Shown: positions 45,215 to 58,228 of the stretch, in pieces
Layout of the letters: the number at the start of each line of letters is the position of its first letter
Numbering within the stretch: the stretch's first letter is position 1
Assembly (NCBI GenBank): GCA_030765065.1
Contig: CM060975.1
Span: forward strand, 201,972,007-202,036,006
Origin: Deroplatys truncata
Taxonomy: Eukaryota; Arthropoda; Insecta; Mantodea; Mantidae
Length of the DNA: 64,000 nt
Reading direction: 5' to 3'
Translations under genes and position numbers: made by a program
Notes under the pieces: model-generated
The model's database searches: none
What the model was told of the DNA's origin: nothing
Seen by the model: only the letters and a program-made list of their open reading frames with translations

Positions 45215-46650
45215 ATTGCCACAAAAAGTGACATTTTTAGTTCTTTGTTGGTCATATAACCTGAAATTTCCTGTTTAATTTTATATGTATTTTATCATTA
45301 TAGGCACAATATTCATATTTTAAATACCTACATGTTTAAAAATTGTACTACATCTGTCATTTTGTACTACTTCACAGAAATAATCATAAGTCCTTCACTC
45401 TTTATACTCTTTGGAGCACAGAGGTAGATATTTAGCTCATGTTTTAGGGGAAGGTTTGCTCTATAAATAGGTACCACTTCTAAACAATATGGCATATTCC
45501 ATATGTCTAAGCAATGTAATATTTTCTTTGTATATGTGAGCTCTTTTATCCTTTTTACTTTGAACTGCTTTTCTGTGAATAATATTTTCTGATTATAAAT
45601 GACCAGCTTTCTCAGATACTGTTGAAAATAATTAAATAGTATTTTGATATGTTAAAGACAGTATTTCAATAGGTTCTATGTATTGTTGATGGTTTGAATG
45701 TAGCTAACTTGAAGCCAACTGCTTAAGAATTCCAATGCCTGATTATAATTAGGAAAACTTAAGGAACACTGGGACTGAGTTTTTAGGTGAAAATGACAAA
45801 ATTATGTTTTTGAATTATATAACATAATATCCTGTACACACTTTTCACGATACTCCATTTTTAAAAGCCCCGTGACATGTTTAAATCATCCATGTGCTAC
45901 CTTTTAACCCTACTGGACCTTCTGTACGTGTTTTGTTTCTCAGTTTTACATTTTTGCGTTTATTCCTTGCGTTTCAGTTTTGCTCCGACTTGTATGCAAA
46001 TTCCCATACATAAACTAAAATTTTGGCTCACAAAAATTAATTTATAATGAAAGACAAGGAACTTTTAAACAGCAACAACTTCATAAAAATAAAAGTTTAT
46101 TTCTCTACAACTAACATCAACTTCAATCAAATGCTTATATTTATTTTCACTGCGCTAAAATATTAGAAAATGCCACTATTATACTTCTCCGATAAATCTG
46201 AATACGTGAGGTAGTTTTGGAAAATTTGCGTTTCTTCGCTAAAAATGTTTAATTGTAATATATGAGAAACTATTTGAGATAGAACTTTGAGCTTCTTCAC
46301 AGGCATTTCACTATTTACTCATATTAAGTGTGCCAATTTTCAAGTGAACAGCTTTAAAATTTAAAGAAGTTATAACATTTAGTCCCAGTATACTTGAATC
46401 GCTGAGAAATTTTAATCAAAGTGTGTAATTAAGAAATAATCCTATCTTCCTTAATAAACCACATTATTGTATAAAAGTAGATCAGTGAACTTAGAATGCA
46501 TACATTTACATCCTGTAAAAATTACAGTCTGGTAATTTGAATAGTTTTTGAGATAATGAGTCGTGAAGTTAACAAATTTAACATTGGTGGGAAAGGGCTT
46601 TTAGTGTTTCTTTAATTAACTACGAAATTGAAATGTTGGCACACTTGGCA
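45215..46650 (+). repeat. Unknown repeat R1, copy 2 (uninterrupted, about 1.4 kb)
   Basis: It is co-linear with 24365-25855 apart from the 767-bp insertion in copy 1 and a region of several hundred bp present only here. The empty insertion site is at 45290-45315. It is AT-rich, has no coding potential I can see, and no terminal repeats. Confidence 0.65.
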
Positions 46651-48195
46651 TTACTCGGTTTCTGGATCTTGATCAGGTTACAGCGTAAGCAGCTTAATAA
46701 CTAGTTTAGCACTGAAATATGGAAGCAATTATTTAGTAGATAGTAAAAAAAAAACCTTTTCCCCTACCCTATCTTTAGATACCCGATTGGCAGGTTTTTT
46801 TCTTGTGCAGCAAATGGATTTGAAACAAATGACATTCCTCCCTCATTTGTTTCCTTGCAGTTCGTTGCCTTCATGCCATATATGGATTACCTCACAGCTT
46901 CACTGCTTGCGCAGCGCGAATATCAGTCGCCATCGAGAAATGTGATGTGTAATCTAATGTTCAGCCTTCGGAGCACAAATCTGTTGCTGAAAACAAAGCA
47001 TTTGCAATAATTTTTGCTTTATTAATAGCGACCGTTGAAAACTTAAAGTATGATGTTTAATTTTAACTTTTTACTTTCTCTACCCCGTGGGTACACCCGA
47101 GGACAACAAAAAAGGAGTCATGTCTTGAGCGCTACACGGCACAGTGTTTTGTTTACACCATACGCATAAAGTTGTGCAACGCTGCAGCATTAGTACGCAT
47201 TATTAAACATGCTACCTTCCATGTGTTTTCTCTGTAGCGCTGTGGCAAAGCGTGCTGTATTTCTGTATTTCTTAAGACCGCAGGTTCGCTTCTCGCATGT
47301 AGTAAACACCTTATTTTTCTTTCTTCTGTTAATAATGTTTAATCAACTCAGTGATTGTTTTCTATGTACTCCATTTCATACACAGCATTTGGCAACGTTC
47401 ATAATAGAATAGTACTAGGATGCAAAATACATGGCTTCGCAATTCCATCATGGTCGCATATATGTATGTTGTTGGATATCAAGGGACGGTCTAAGCGTGT
47501 TGTGGCAGCTTGACGATACACTGAAGAGTGCGCAATACCATGGTAATACTTGAGAATATTTTTATTCCCTGTTGAGGATAAGATATCCTTATGGAATTAT
47601 TGAATTCGTAAAGGATTCCGGGCACAAATTCAAGAAACATGGGATGTTGTAGCTTCTCGTCCATGTTACTACAGGAGTTTAATTTCATCTATAACCAGAG
47701 AATGAGGACAGTTATAGGTGCTCAAGGTTCATAACCCAATATTAATGTTTTTTATTTTTGTGTTTTAGTGTTGGAAGATGACGTTTATTTGCATTCACTT
47801 CTTTACTTATATAAAACGAGTATTTAAGTAGAGTTGTGTTCTTGTGTGCATAGATATGCCTAAAATTTGAAATGCTAAAGTTATATTAATGCAATATTAT
47901 GTTCTACACATTCAGTCATAAAATTAACAAAAATAACAATAACTAATGCGAGATTTCAAACGAGGAACTTATGAGCGCAAGCGGTACCTTCTTAATCTCT
48001 CGGCCAACGAAACGTTTTTCCGTGCTCTGTTTCCAGTAGCTTATAAACGTTACCACGAGATACAGTGCTATAAGGTGACCATTGCGTTCACAGGGCAGAG
48101 AGCATTCTACAAGTCCCTGCGTGCACGTTACGAACGCGGCTGTTTCGAAGGTACACGAAGCCCTCCGATCGTCACATGCAAGCTGGGGATACTAT
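46651..48195. other. Interval with no defended gene; one unassigned frame
   Basis: A small HINE-like terminus ('tttactttctctaccccgtgg') is at 47068-47092. The frame at 47946-48190 (about 80 codons before it enters the next repeat) is basic and aromatic but matches no family I know. The rest is AT-rich. Confidence 0.35.
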
Positions 48196-48199
48196 TTTT

Positions 48200-48967
48200 G
48201 TCCACGGGTGTACATAGTAGGTGGAGAAGGTATTGCATTCCACCCAAAAATTCGTTACCGAGATTACAAGGGAAATGCATGCCTTGAGGCCCTCTGAATC
48301 CAAAACAATCGTTTTTAGAAAAAATGTCCGTGTGCGTATGTGTCTGCAAGCAGCATAACTCAAAAGCGAAATGTAGGATAAATACCAAACTTGGTATATG
48401 AGTTCAGTACCTTCCTAAGATGCGACAGGAAGATTTTTAAGAAAATCCCCCACACCAAAACTACGCTTTACATTGAACGTTTTTCCAATTTTTTGATTTT
48501 CTGAAAATAGCTGTAACGATTTTGATTAAAACGTCATATATTAAATATATTTACATGAAAAATAAAACGTACATTTTGAATTTTCTGCGACTAACATCTG
48601 AAGTCATCTTCATTCAGAAGGAATCTTGTATAATCTTGTATAACTTGTAAGCGTTAAGCGATAATCGAAAATGCACTACACGAAGGATGTGGATCTCAAA
48701 ACACATAATTTATTTCAAACAACTTTTTTGTGGCATTTCTTAGATATCCGTCATTAATAGTCTGAATTGTTCAATGCTAGTTCTTAAACATTTGATTATC
48801 TCTATTCCCTTTGTATCTATAACGAAATGTGTAATGCAACTAGTTCCGGATATGTTTGGATAAAAATGAAGTAGAATAGGAAAACATTCCGTAAGAACAA
48901 TTAGTATACCCACTAATAAGCGATAAAGGGTAGAGAAAGTAATGAGAATATAACACATCAGATTTTT
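48200..48967 (+). mobile_element. HINE-like element, old subfamily, near complete
   Basis: The 5' hairpin is degraded ('gtccacgggtgtacatag'), then 'ggagaaggtattgcattcca' onward. It ends 'agaatataacacatcagatt'. The 3' sub-terminal repeat GGGTAGAGAAAGT is present. It is directly followed by another copy. Confidence 0.8.
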
Positions 48968-49698
48968 AGAAAAAGGCCTGTGGGTATGCTGTGAACAGCG
49001 TAACTCAAAAACGAAAAGTTGGTTAAATACCAATCGTACTATTTAAGTTCATTATCTTCCAAAGATGCAACACGAAGATTTTCAAGAAAATCCTCCCACC
49101 CCAAACTATCCTTTACATGGAAAAGTTTTCGAAAATTTCTATTTCCTCGAAAATGGCTCTAGCTATTTTGATAAAAATAACATAATTAAGTTATAGATAT
49201 TTTTATGCCAAATTAAATGTACGTATGTCTTGAATTTTTTGGGAATAGCCTGTGAAATCCTCTTCATTCTGAGTGACTTCTGCATAACTGTAAACCCTAG
49301 TAGATAGACAAAATCTTAATCTTACCACATAAAAAATATTGTCTTGTTAAAGCACACATTTATATTAGATTTTTTTAGTTAACCATTTCCAAGATATTCC
49401 TTATTTTTATTTTGTATTTTAAAATACTTTTCACGAATGGGAACTCATTTTTCTTTATTTCTCTTCTTGGTTATGCAAAGACTAAGGAATTTTAAAGCCA
49501 ATACCACCAATCCGCTCTTAAAAGATTTGACTATGGCTTAAAGCCTACTGTATTCCCCTAATCTCGTTATACCTACACGGAAATATGCAGAAAATAATTC
49601 CTGCTAATGTTTATCTTGATTAATATAAGTATTTAGAAGAAACGTTTGTACAAGAGAGGGTAGAGAAAGTTATGTGAGTGTAACGCATGAGATTTTTT
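48968..49698 (+). mobile_element. HINE-like element, old subfamily, 5'-truncated
   Basis: It starts after the 5' end at 'aaaaaggcctgtgggtatgc' and ends 'gttatgtgagtgtaacgcat' plus GAGATTTTTT. It is in tandem with the preceding copy. Confidence 0.8.
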
Positions 49699-49751
49699 AA
49701 CTCTCGTGTCCGTTTGAATACCAACGTACACATTTGTTTAAAAATTTATTT

Positions 49752-50490
49752 AACTTTCTCTAACTACCAGGTGCTAACAGTTAAAGAAGGTATTGTATTC
49801 CACCCAAAAATTCGATATCAAAATCGGAAATGAATAAAAATACATTTGTATAAAACGGCCTGTGTTTGTGTATATGTGTATGTGAACAGAATAACTCAAA
49901 AACCAAAATTCGGTTAAACACTAAACTTGGTATTTAAGTTTAGTATCTTCCAAAGATGCGACACGAAGTTTTTCAAGAAAATTTCCCATCCCCAAACTAC
50001 CTGTTACATAATTTTTTTTTAAATTTTTAATTTTCTCAAAATTGGCTCTAACGATTTTTATTAAATTATCACAAGTTAAAGAGATTCGTATGGAAAAATA
50101 AAATGTTTATCTTGAACTTTCTAGTAATATTTGTGAAGTCCGCTTCATTAAAAAAAAATAGTGTAACGTTAGGAGATAGACTGAAAAGTAGTGCACAAAA
50201 CATGTAGATTCTTTAAAATGCACAACTTCATATTTCAAATAACGTTTTTAGTGGCATCAGCCATTTCCGAGATATTCTGTTAATATTGGCTTCAATAGTT
50301 CAGTACTTCGTAATTATTTTAAAGTCGCTATTCATTTGTTTCTTGCGATGTCATGGAAAGAGTATGGACTTTTAAAGCCAGTCATTGCGGGCCGCTTTGA
50401 AACATCTGACTAGCCCAATGAAGCATATCTGTAAATGTTTATCTCGTTCTATGAAACCGATAGAAAAATAAGCTTGCGTAACGCAATTTT
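49752..50490 (+). mobile_element. HINE-like element, old variant with altered hairpin
   Basis: It starts 'taactttctctaactaccag'. The hairpin apex is CTAAC/GTTA, unlike other copies but still paired. It loses similarity near 'gcttgcgtaacgcaatttt', without a clear 3' hairpin. Confidence 0.7.
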
Positions 50491-51854
50491 AAGGGATAAA
50501 TTTAGTACTTTAATTATGATTCTCCGTCAGGAACAACGAAGGCGGTTGCGCAGCATCTAAAACTAAGCGATGTCATAGTCACCTGCATCCTAACCATTTA
50601 GCGGTAGTCTCTTTCAGAGTGAGTTTGTGTTAACCTCCTCGCTGTTTAACAATGACATGGGACAATTTCGAGCTATAAATCAACACTGTGCAGACGTCTT
50701 CGGGAGTTGGACTCTGAAGGCGTATCGAACAACGAAGAATAAGATAAGATATGTATCATGTGATTATTAAGGTTTAACTTCAAAATAATGTGTCATCCTG
50801 TTCACTTGCTAGCTATTTTGCAACAGTTTACATGCTTATTTGTAATTTATTTATTCGCGATGGAGGCTATATCTAATAGTGGAGGTCATAGATATCAGAG
50901 ATGAATTAATTTATAAAATTGACGTGCAAATGAAATCGGAAATCTATGGATCTAAAGCTAACAGATATTCATTCTAAGAACTGAGGAAAAACATAACTAA
51001 CCAGGTTTCGAACTTGGACCTGGAGATTCAGAACAAGAAATTGTCCCTGCAAAACCACGATGGCTAATTGAGGTTTTTATTCGAGTTCGAGAGTTCCAAA
51101 AAAGAAGAAACGTTTGTCACAATTGTTATGGTGCGCCTAACATTGAAAAAATAGTATAAGGCTAATGAGACATGCATTTTACTGTACAAACATCTTTATA
51201 TGCAAGTTAAGAATTTAACTTTAGGTTTTATCTGATGTAGAAACATTATGAAATCTATGGGTAAAAGCGAATTGTATTATGTACAGCCCAACTGCTATTT
51301 CTTCTTACAACAGCTTTACTTTTAAAATTTAGTGTACCCAGCACATTAGATGGAACAGCCATGCCAATGCTGCCAAGCAGAACGCGTGCCCTGTACAGGA
51401 GTATAGTGTTTGCTATTTACTCACATGTGTGAGATAAGTAAAAATGGAAAAGAAAAGGAGGGGCAAATAATAAGCAGAATAAAGAATGAAACACTGAGTG
51501 GCAATTCTGGGGGGAAAAAAAATACTGCACCTCCACATGTAGAAATACAAATGAATACTACTGCCGCGTATATCCTTTCATGTACAACGCTGTTGCCATT
51601 AGTCTGTACTGTTTTATCAACGTTGGTGGAATTATAAAACATTTTTTAACGCAAATACGACATATAGGTTACCTTTTAGTGAATCTGAAACCTACAAACA
51701 GTTACTAATGGCCAATACAATCATACCTGCTCATTATTAAAAAGATATTCTGATATTAATATCAAGCAACAAGCAGTAAACAATTAGTGTTTTGTTAAAT
51801 TTTCCAAAATTAAGTGATTGTGCGTATTACTTGTCTTATGTATGTTCCAGTCTT
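50491..51854. other. Interval with no gene; possible SINE head near 51000
   Basis: On the minus strand around 51000-51068, 'gccatcgtggttttgcaggg' followed by a box B-like AGTTCGAAACCTGG suggests a tRNA-like SINE head. Otherwise unassigned. Confidence 0.3.
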
Positions 51855-52585
51855 AAAAATCTGATGTGTTGAATTCACATGGCTTTTTCTACATACTATC
51901 GTTTATTTTATATAGCTTCTACAAACTATTCTAAAGAAAGTTTATTTTTCTACTTCATGCTAATCGAGATAAATCTTTATAGAAATACTTTCATTACACG
52001 TTTTGTTTTGAAGGTACAAGGGGAGCAGAGGAAAGTGAATCGATGATCAGATGTTTAATGTAGGATCGCTATACTCTGCCCTAGAAATTCCGCACTCTTT
52101 CTGTGACAACACCAGAAACAACCGAAAAGCGACAGCGCTTTAAAAAAATTCAAGTATTGAAAATTCAAAATAATAACGGGTACCTCGGAAATTGCTGATT
52201 TCGCAAAAAAGGTATAGGAAATAAATTGCTATACAGAGATCTTAATGTTTTGTGTATTAGTTTTTCGTCAATCTCTTATGGTTTGCCAGTTACACAAAGT
52301 TCCTTCCGAATGAAGAGGTTATCACAGGCTATTCCCAGAAAATTCTAGACATGCATTTTATTTGCCATTTAATATCTTAAACGCATGGTAACATAAATAG
52401 CAAGTTCGGGATTTATCGGACATTTCGTTTTAGAGTTATGATCACAGACAATCACACACTTTTTCTTAAAATGTTTTTTTTTTTATTCGGGGGCTTCGAA
52501 CAAGTATTTCTGGTGAAATCGCCATATCGAATATTTGGGTGGAATGTGGTACCTTCTCTACCTAAAGTACGTGGTAGAGGAAGTA
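51855..52585 (-). mobile_element. HINE-like element, old subfamily, full length
   Basis: It runs from AAAAATCTGATGTGTTGAATTC to GTGGTAGAGGAAGTAAC. The 3' hairpin is ATGTG-aattcaa-CACAT and the 5' hairpin apex is CTACC/GGTAG. The CA tract is nearly lost ('cacagacaatcacacac'). A SINE B inserted 8 bp beyond its end. Confidence 0.85.
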
Positions 52586-52592
52586 ACAATAC

Positions 52593-52604
52593 TTGAACGG
52601 TTTA
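52593..52604. repeat. Target-site duplication TTGAACGGTTTA, left
   Basis: Identical 12-mer at 52865-52876. Confidence 0.92.
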
Positions 52605-52864
52605 GTCGTCCTCCGAGGACTAGTGGTACCGTGCTAGCCTCTAGTTCCCAAGGTCGCGGGTTCAAATCGTTAGCACGGCTTCCTTCGGAAGGGAAGTAAA
52701 GCCGGTGGTCCCATGTCGTAGATTTACGGCACGTAAAAGAACCTCAAGCCTGATAAAGAGGCCTCTGAGCAAAATTACAGGTGTTTCACGCCCAATATAG
52801 AATGGGACGCTAAGAACCATAGTAGTTAAAGAGCGTCCATAAATAAAAAAAAAAAAAAAAAAAA
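52605..52864 (+). repeat. SINE type B copy 4, intact, with poly-A tail
   Basis: The head reads 'gtcgtcctccgaggactagt' and box B is GGGTTCAAATCG. The body is 'gaagtaaagccggtggtccc', 'tagatttacggcacgtaaaa' and 'cctgataaagaggcctctga'. The tail 'gcgtccataaata' is followed by about 20 A. The perfect 12-bp duplication and the long pure A-tail suggest a recent, LINE-mediated insertion. Confidence 0.93.
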
Positions 52865-52876
52865 TTGAACGGTTTA
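52865..52876. repeat. Target-site duplication TTGAACGGTTTA, right
   Basis: Partner of 52593-52604. Confidence 0.92.
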
Positions 52877-54800
52877 AAATGGAACTGAAAATAAGGTGTT
52901 ATAAATGCATTTGAAACAACTCTCAAATTCAAAAACCCTGAAACGCTCCTGCATAGCGCAAATAATTATCTTTCAGTTTCTATGCCTCTTTCTTTCTTCT
53001 TTTTCGTTGGATGGAAAAAATTAATTAAAACATGCGATCGTGAGTAAATTTAACTCTTCCTCATGACAACATCCATAAAATACACAAGTTAGAGCGTTCA
53101 CACATTCACAAAAATGTTTGGCAGCACTTTCGGTAGGGTAATTGCGTTAACAAAGATCTTTCGCACATAATTCCGTGGGAGTAAATACAACCACTGTTTT
53201 TCCGCATGTCATTTGTTTTCATTCTTTTGTCTTTTTGAGTGCACCAGTTATCTTACTTCAGGCATAAAGAGCCTATATTTATGTGTCTGTGAGAAAACGT
53301 CATGCATGTAAATTATCTCAGGTATTTCTTATTGAAATATTTGTTATTCCACATTCAGAAAGTCCGCATTCTAATTTTCAGATCTTTATTTCCTTGTCTG
53401 CTGCCAATATGTATACAACTGTCGCCAAGATGACATGTTTCTTTTGTTTTATCTGTAAAAACAAAATAAGAACGTTATCAGAAGCTTACGTGACTGTGAA
53501 ACAAATTTGTTGCGGTCACTGCCGAGCTGTATTGTATTTAATTCCACACGCAGGTTGAGAATATAATTTAAGCTTTCCTAAACGATTCTACAGGGGAGAT
53601 AATCTTTTCCTTGACCGAGCATAAACAATAAGACTTGTGTGTTGGCTGATGGCCTAAATGTGATGATGCTAACACGCTTCGCTACCACCAGCAAAACGAG
53701 TTCCTCGGCCCCCACGCTTTTCTGTATCTGTGGAACACTTAAATGCAGTGTGCATGGGTGCGTTCCTCGCTTGTGTATAATCAGAGAAATTGTTTCACCA
53801 CGCAGTAAACTGCACATATTTCCAAATTTGTGGCATTCAGAGCGAGGAAATAGGGAAGAAATATAGGGATTGGTGGTTTTACTGCTGAAACTAATTCCAA
53901 GTTTTACTTTTCAAAAATACTTCTATTTTTCCCCTTCGAGTACATGAGCGAGAAAAAAAGTGTGGGTTTTGCTGAATTCCTAACTTTCTAACGATTTAAA
54001 ATTTTCAACGTTTGGCAATTTCCGAAACACTATAATGAGAAAAGTTGAGGAGCTTTTTACTTTAAATTTATCACATAATTTTGAACAGATTTTAGATTTG
54101 AATGATTAAAGAAAGGCAAATTTCTGAGGAAGTTTTGTAGATTTTTCAGTGATCTGCAGAAATTACGTATTTTGTAAATGATTTTAAAATAATGTAAGGA
54201 ATGATTACAAATTTTCCTCTGAAAGGTACAGGTTTATATAAACAACAAGCGCTTATGCTTTTAGGTACAAATTTAAGGAACATTTTAAATTTTAATGTGT
54301 TTACTTTTAAAAAAAATTGAGTAGTTGTGACATTTTTATAAAGCAATACATAAATTATGATAATATTTAATTGCTTAAAGTTATTCAAAATAGAAATATC
54401 AATATTTTACAGTTGATAAATAATTAATTACAAAAGTACCTATTTACATAAAGTATATGGTAAAATTTATGAATTGTGGATGACAACTTAAAGATAGAAA
54501 TTTCCCCATTCTCTTAATTTTGTTCTCTTTTTTTAAGTAAAATCTGGGAGGGGGAAAGAGGCTTGTTAGGAATGGACAGGGCCTTTTAGTTACCTAGTCA
54601 AAAATCACATTAATCATATTTTTTTACAGAACAAAGAACTTCTCAAAATACACCATATGCATAATTTTTAAAAATTAGGCTATCGGCTGGGTCACTGCAT
54701 AAGAAAGGATTGCCAAGAAATGCACTAGAAGGAACGATGAACGCGTAAAGTACGGGATGTTTCTCTCGCTCTCTCTCACTCTGTGTATTTATTTTACGTC
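52877..54800. other. Long interval, no gene recognised
   Basis: Frames at 53283-53558 and 53578-53866 (both strands) lack any domain. 53870-54500 is very AT-rich. Confidence 0.5.
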
Positions 54801-54940
54801 GTCACGTGTCCACAGAGGTGTTAGTGCTAGACAACTGTGCCCCCGGTAGCTGTGACGGGCAAATGGCAGCTTCGACACGTGTCCATAGGGACCTTAGTGC
54901 TAGGCAGCTGTATCTCACGTGCCAGGAGATGGCATTAGGG
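54801..54940 (+). repeat. Imperfect two-unit tandem repeat, about 70 bp per unit
   Basis: 'cacgtgtccacagaggtgtt' with 'agtgctagacaactgt', then 'acacgtgtccatagggacct' with 'agtgctaggcagctgt'. The patch is open on both strands for about 62 codons, which I take as coincidence. Confidence 0.55.
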
Positions 54941-56623
54941 GTCATCCAGTTGTACCTGCTTTCACTATCTAAGGATAGATGGCAGAGCATTTGATGTTAC
55001 CATCTATTTTCATTTTTATTATCGTTTTAGACTTAAGGTGGAACTTGGGGTCGTGGTATTAAATATCCAATGCTGTATTTACCACGGAAAAAAACACCAG
55101 TCAGATTGGTCGACCTACGGTTGAATCGGGCCACGTTATGGGAATAGAAGTAGAAATAGAAATAGCGGTTTTTCCTCTTCTCTATGTCTGCGCATATCAA
55201 ACATTTGTCTATCATCTGATAGCTTCCTCAGTTCGTAAACATTTCTTCCAAAATAATGAGATAATATAACCCTTTGAAACATAGTATGTTCACTTCCTTA
55301 AGATCACTGTATACGTAATAGGTATTTGAATTTTGTGCTAATAAGTATTTGAGTAATACTAAAACATCATAAAATACATTATATTTTAATTTTTCACTGT
55401 AAATAACTAAATACACAATGTTTGCAATCTTAATTTCAAAATGTGTCAAATACAAAATTAAATTCTAAATATTCCGTAAATAACAATCTATAAATAAACC
55501 CTCCGTATTAAGAATGATTTGACAGAGCAGTTATTGCTGTATAGATTTTTTTTTTTGGGGGGGGAGTCACCAGTGTTTAGATTACTCAGCTTGAAATTGC
55601 TAGCCTTTATCCTTTCGTCTGCTTAAAAAAAATGAACGCCATTAAAATCAAACTTCGCAGGAGCAGAAAATAAACTCCTTGTGTATTTCTATATTTCATT
55701 TGTATAATAAGTAAGATTATATTGTTCTACTGCTTTAGACATGTAAATAAGTTAGATGATTTTTCATTCTCACAAAGTTTTTCCAAGTCACATGTGTAAA
55801 ACTGCAACTGGCATAGAAGTTTTCATTTTCGTTTAAATATTTATTAAAATCTTATAAGTTTATTTAAGAAAAACATACCTTATTTTAAACCAGTATATTA
55901 TTATTATTATTATTATGATTATTATTATTATTATTATTGTGTATGAGAGGGAAATGATGATGCATTACAAAGCAAATAGCGGTTATAACTAAATAATAAA
56001 CAGGTATTTTGGAAAATTTTGTATATATTATGCAGTTCTACTTAATTTAGGACACAAAACTTGTTCCCCTTGAATCCGCCACTGGAAAACCGTTGTCTAA
56101 TAAAGAGCAGAGGGTAATCATTTGCCGTGACATGTGGACACGCGAACCTGTGGTTTACCACACCACCCTCTCACACACTTTCGTGACTAACCCAATCCGA
56201 CAACAGGAATGACGTGCGGCCGATACTTACCTTGTTAGGGCCATTCATAAATTACATTGCACGCTTTTTAAACGCTTCTCATTAATTAAATCACTAACTT
56301 CACAAAAATACCTCTAGCTCTTGGCAGTTACCTCTTCTAGCAATATTTTTCTTGTTTGACAATGTCTTAAAATTCAGCGAGGGGGAAAAAAACCCTTAGT
56401 ATGTCAGCGATTACAAGAATTTCTTCGCCGATTTGGTAGTACATATTCAAAACCAGAAAAGGGGCGGGGTGGGCTTCAGTGGGTTGTAGTCCATCGACAA
56501 CAAATGTTCAATCCACCCTTAATCCTTTCAGGATGAAACGAACGTTAGGTGGATAGTTATATTACATTATTTAAACTAATCTAAAATGACATCGCACTGG
56601 AATTTTCCACTAGAAGTCTCTAT
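54941..56623. other. Interval with (ATT)n tract, no gene recognised
   Basis: (ATT)n with one ATG interruption lies at 55896-55939. A G-run of eight to ten bases lies at about 55556-55565. No coding sequence recognised. Confidence 0.5.
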
Positions 56624-56638
56624 TAAGGATTAATCCTA
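56624..56638. repeat. Probable target-site duplication, left (15 bp)
   Basis: TAAGGATTAATCCTA-like sequence repeated at 56835-56849. Part of it (AAGGATT) also occurs in the SINE B consensus, so microhomology may contribute. Confidence 0.5.
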
Positions 56639-56834
56639 CAGAAAAATTAAAGGAAATCGGTTTTTATCTATGGATGCTCTTTAACTGCTGTGGTCCTTAG
56701 CGTCGCATTCTATATTGGGCGCGAAAGACGGTAATTTTGCTAAGCGGCCTCTTTATCAGGCTTGAGGTTCTTTTACGTGCCGTAAATCTACGACACGGGA
56801 CCACTGGCTTTACTTCCTCCGAAGGAAACCATGC
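56639..56834 (-). repeat. SINE type B copy 5, 5'-truncated
   Basis: The minus strand reads 'agcatggtttccttcggagg', 'agtaaagccagtggtcccg', 'tagatttacggcacgtaaaa' and 'gagcatccatagataaaaa'. The tRNA head is missing. Confidence 0.75.
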
Positions 56835-56849
56835 TAAGGATTAATCCTA

Positions 56850-57291
56850 TATAAAGATTATTATCAATCTTGCAGCTCTGTTCGGGTTATTGCGTTATAT
56901 GCGGAAATTATTATTTCTCTCACTTTTTTTCCTTACTTCTGTCATCTTCTAGACCTCACCTCTCCAACGCTCCCTTTTTACTACCCCTTTCTCACTGTTG
57001 ACTCTTCCTTCATCGCCTCTCTAATGCTGCCTGTGCAACATAGATCTTTGCGATGTTTCGAGAATCAATAATAAAAGTATTTGTTCTGGGTGTTAATAAG
57101 ATTAAAATACAAATAAAGGGTTTAACAGTGCGAACGGAGATATGCTGTTTCACGCGGCTATCGGTTTAGTAGATACACAAATGCAATTTGTACAACTTCT
57201 TAAATGTTTATCTTATTGAAATTCTATGGGTTAACAAAACTAGTGAAAATTATATGCGTATAAACTTTTATGCATTACTTTTTACTTTCCC
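56850..57291. other. Interval with no gene recognised
   Basis: Pyrimidine-rich near 56910-57020. Otherwise unassigned. Confidence 0.5.
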
Positions 57292-57720
57292 TACTAGTTG
57301 TATTTAATAAATAGAGGAAGTATTTGCATTTCACCCAAAATTTCGATACCAAGATTTCACCGGATATACGCGTTTTGTGACTTCCAAATAAAATTAATTA
57401 GAAAATGGTACGTTTGTGTTTGTGAGCAGCATAACTCAAAAACAAAACGTCAGTTAAATACCAAATTTGGTATTTAAACTTAGCATCTTCCAAGGATGCG
57501 ACACGAAGATTTTCAAGAAAATCACCCCATCCCAAACTACCCTTTACATGCAACATTTTTCGAAAATTTATTTTCTAAAAAATAGCTCTAATGATTTTGT
57601 TTAAAATACCCCGTGTGTAAGATATTTTCAAGATGAAATGTAGATCTTGAATGTTATGGGAATAGTCTCTGAAGTCCTTTTCATTCTGAATGACTTTTGC
57701 ATAATTGCTAAACTGTAAAG
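57292..57720 (+). mobile_element. HINE-like element, 5' half
   Basis: It starts 'ttactttccctactagttg' with a paired second arm 'ataaatagaggaagtatt'. It continues to 'gcataattgctaaactgtaa' and stops. The TG tract is reduced to 'gtttgtgtttgtg'. Confidence 0.75.
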
Positions 57721-58228
57721 CACGATCAAACCTTTTTTTTTCAATTCAAGGGTTTACATAAAAAATTGTTAAATCTTTTCAACATTTGACAAGATTGGAC
57801 AACACGAGACAAGAACTGGCAAGGCTTGACAATGCGATAAATGTGTATTCACACGTTGTCTCTTTGCCGAAGTTAACCTGTTCAGAACACATTGATAATT
57901 TATCATATGCATTGTAAATTACTATTAGCGCCACTATATAACAATTAGCAATGAAATATTGTTATCTACGTAATATTACATAGCACTTTCACGTATTATA
58001 GCCCAAGAAATCAGAATAGAATACAATGGAAATAATACGACTTGATAGATTAACTACATTGCATTAATGCATTACTGTACACCTCGGAAATCTGTCCGGT
58101 GATTTCTTCATATGCTCTTGTTTTCATCCTGTGGTAATCCACGAAGCCCACTACGTACGGACATGGCCAGCTTTCGTATAACCTAATCATCTTGCATATG
58201 ACATGCCTTGCCCAGATAGCCATTTTTG
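57721..58228. other. Interval with no gene recognised
   Basis: It contains a short imperfect repetition of 'ttgacaa/actggcaaggcttgacaa' near 57782-57830. Otherwise unassigned. Confidence 0.4.
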
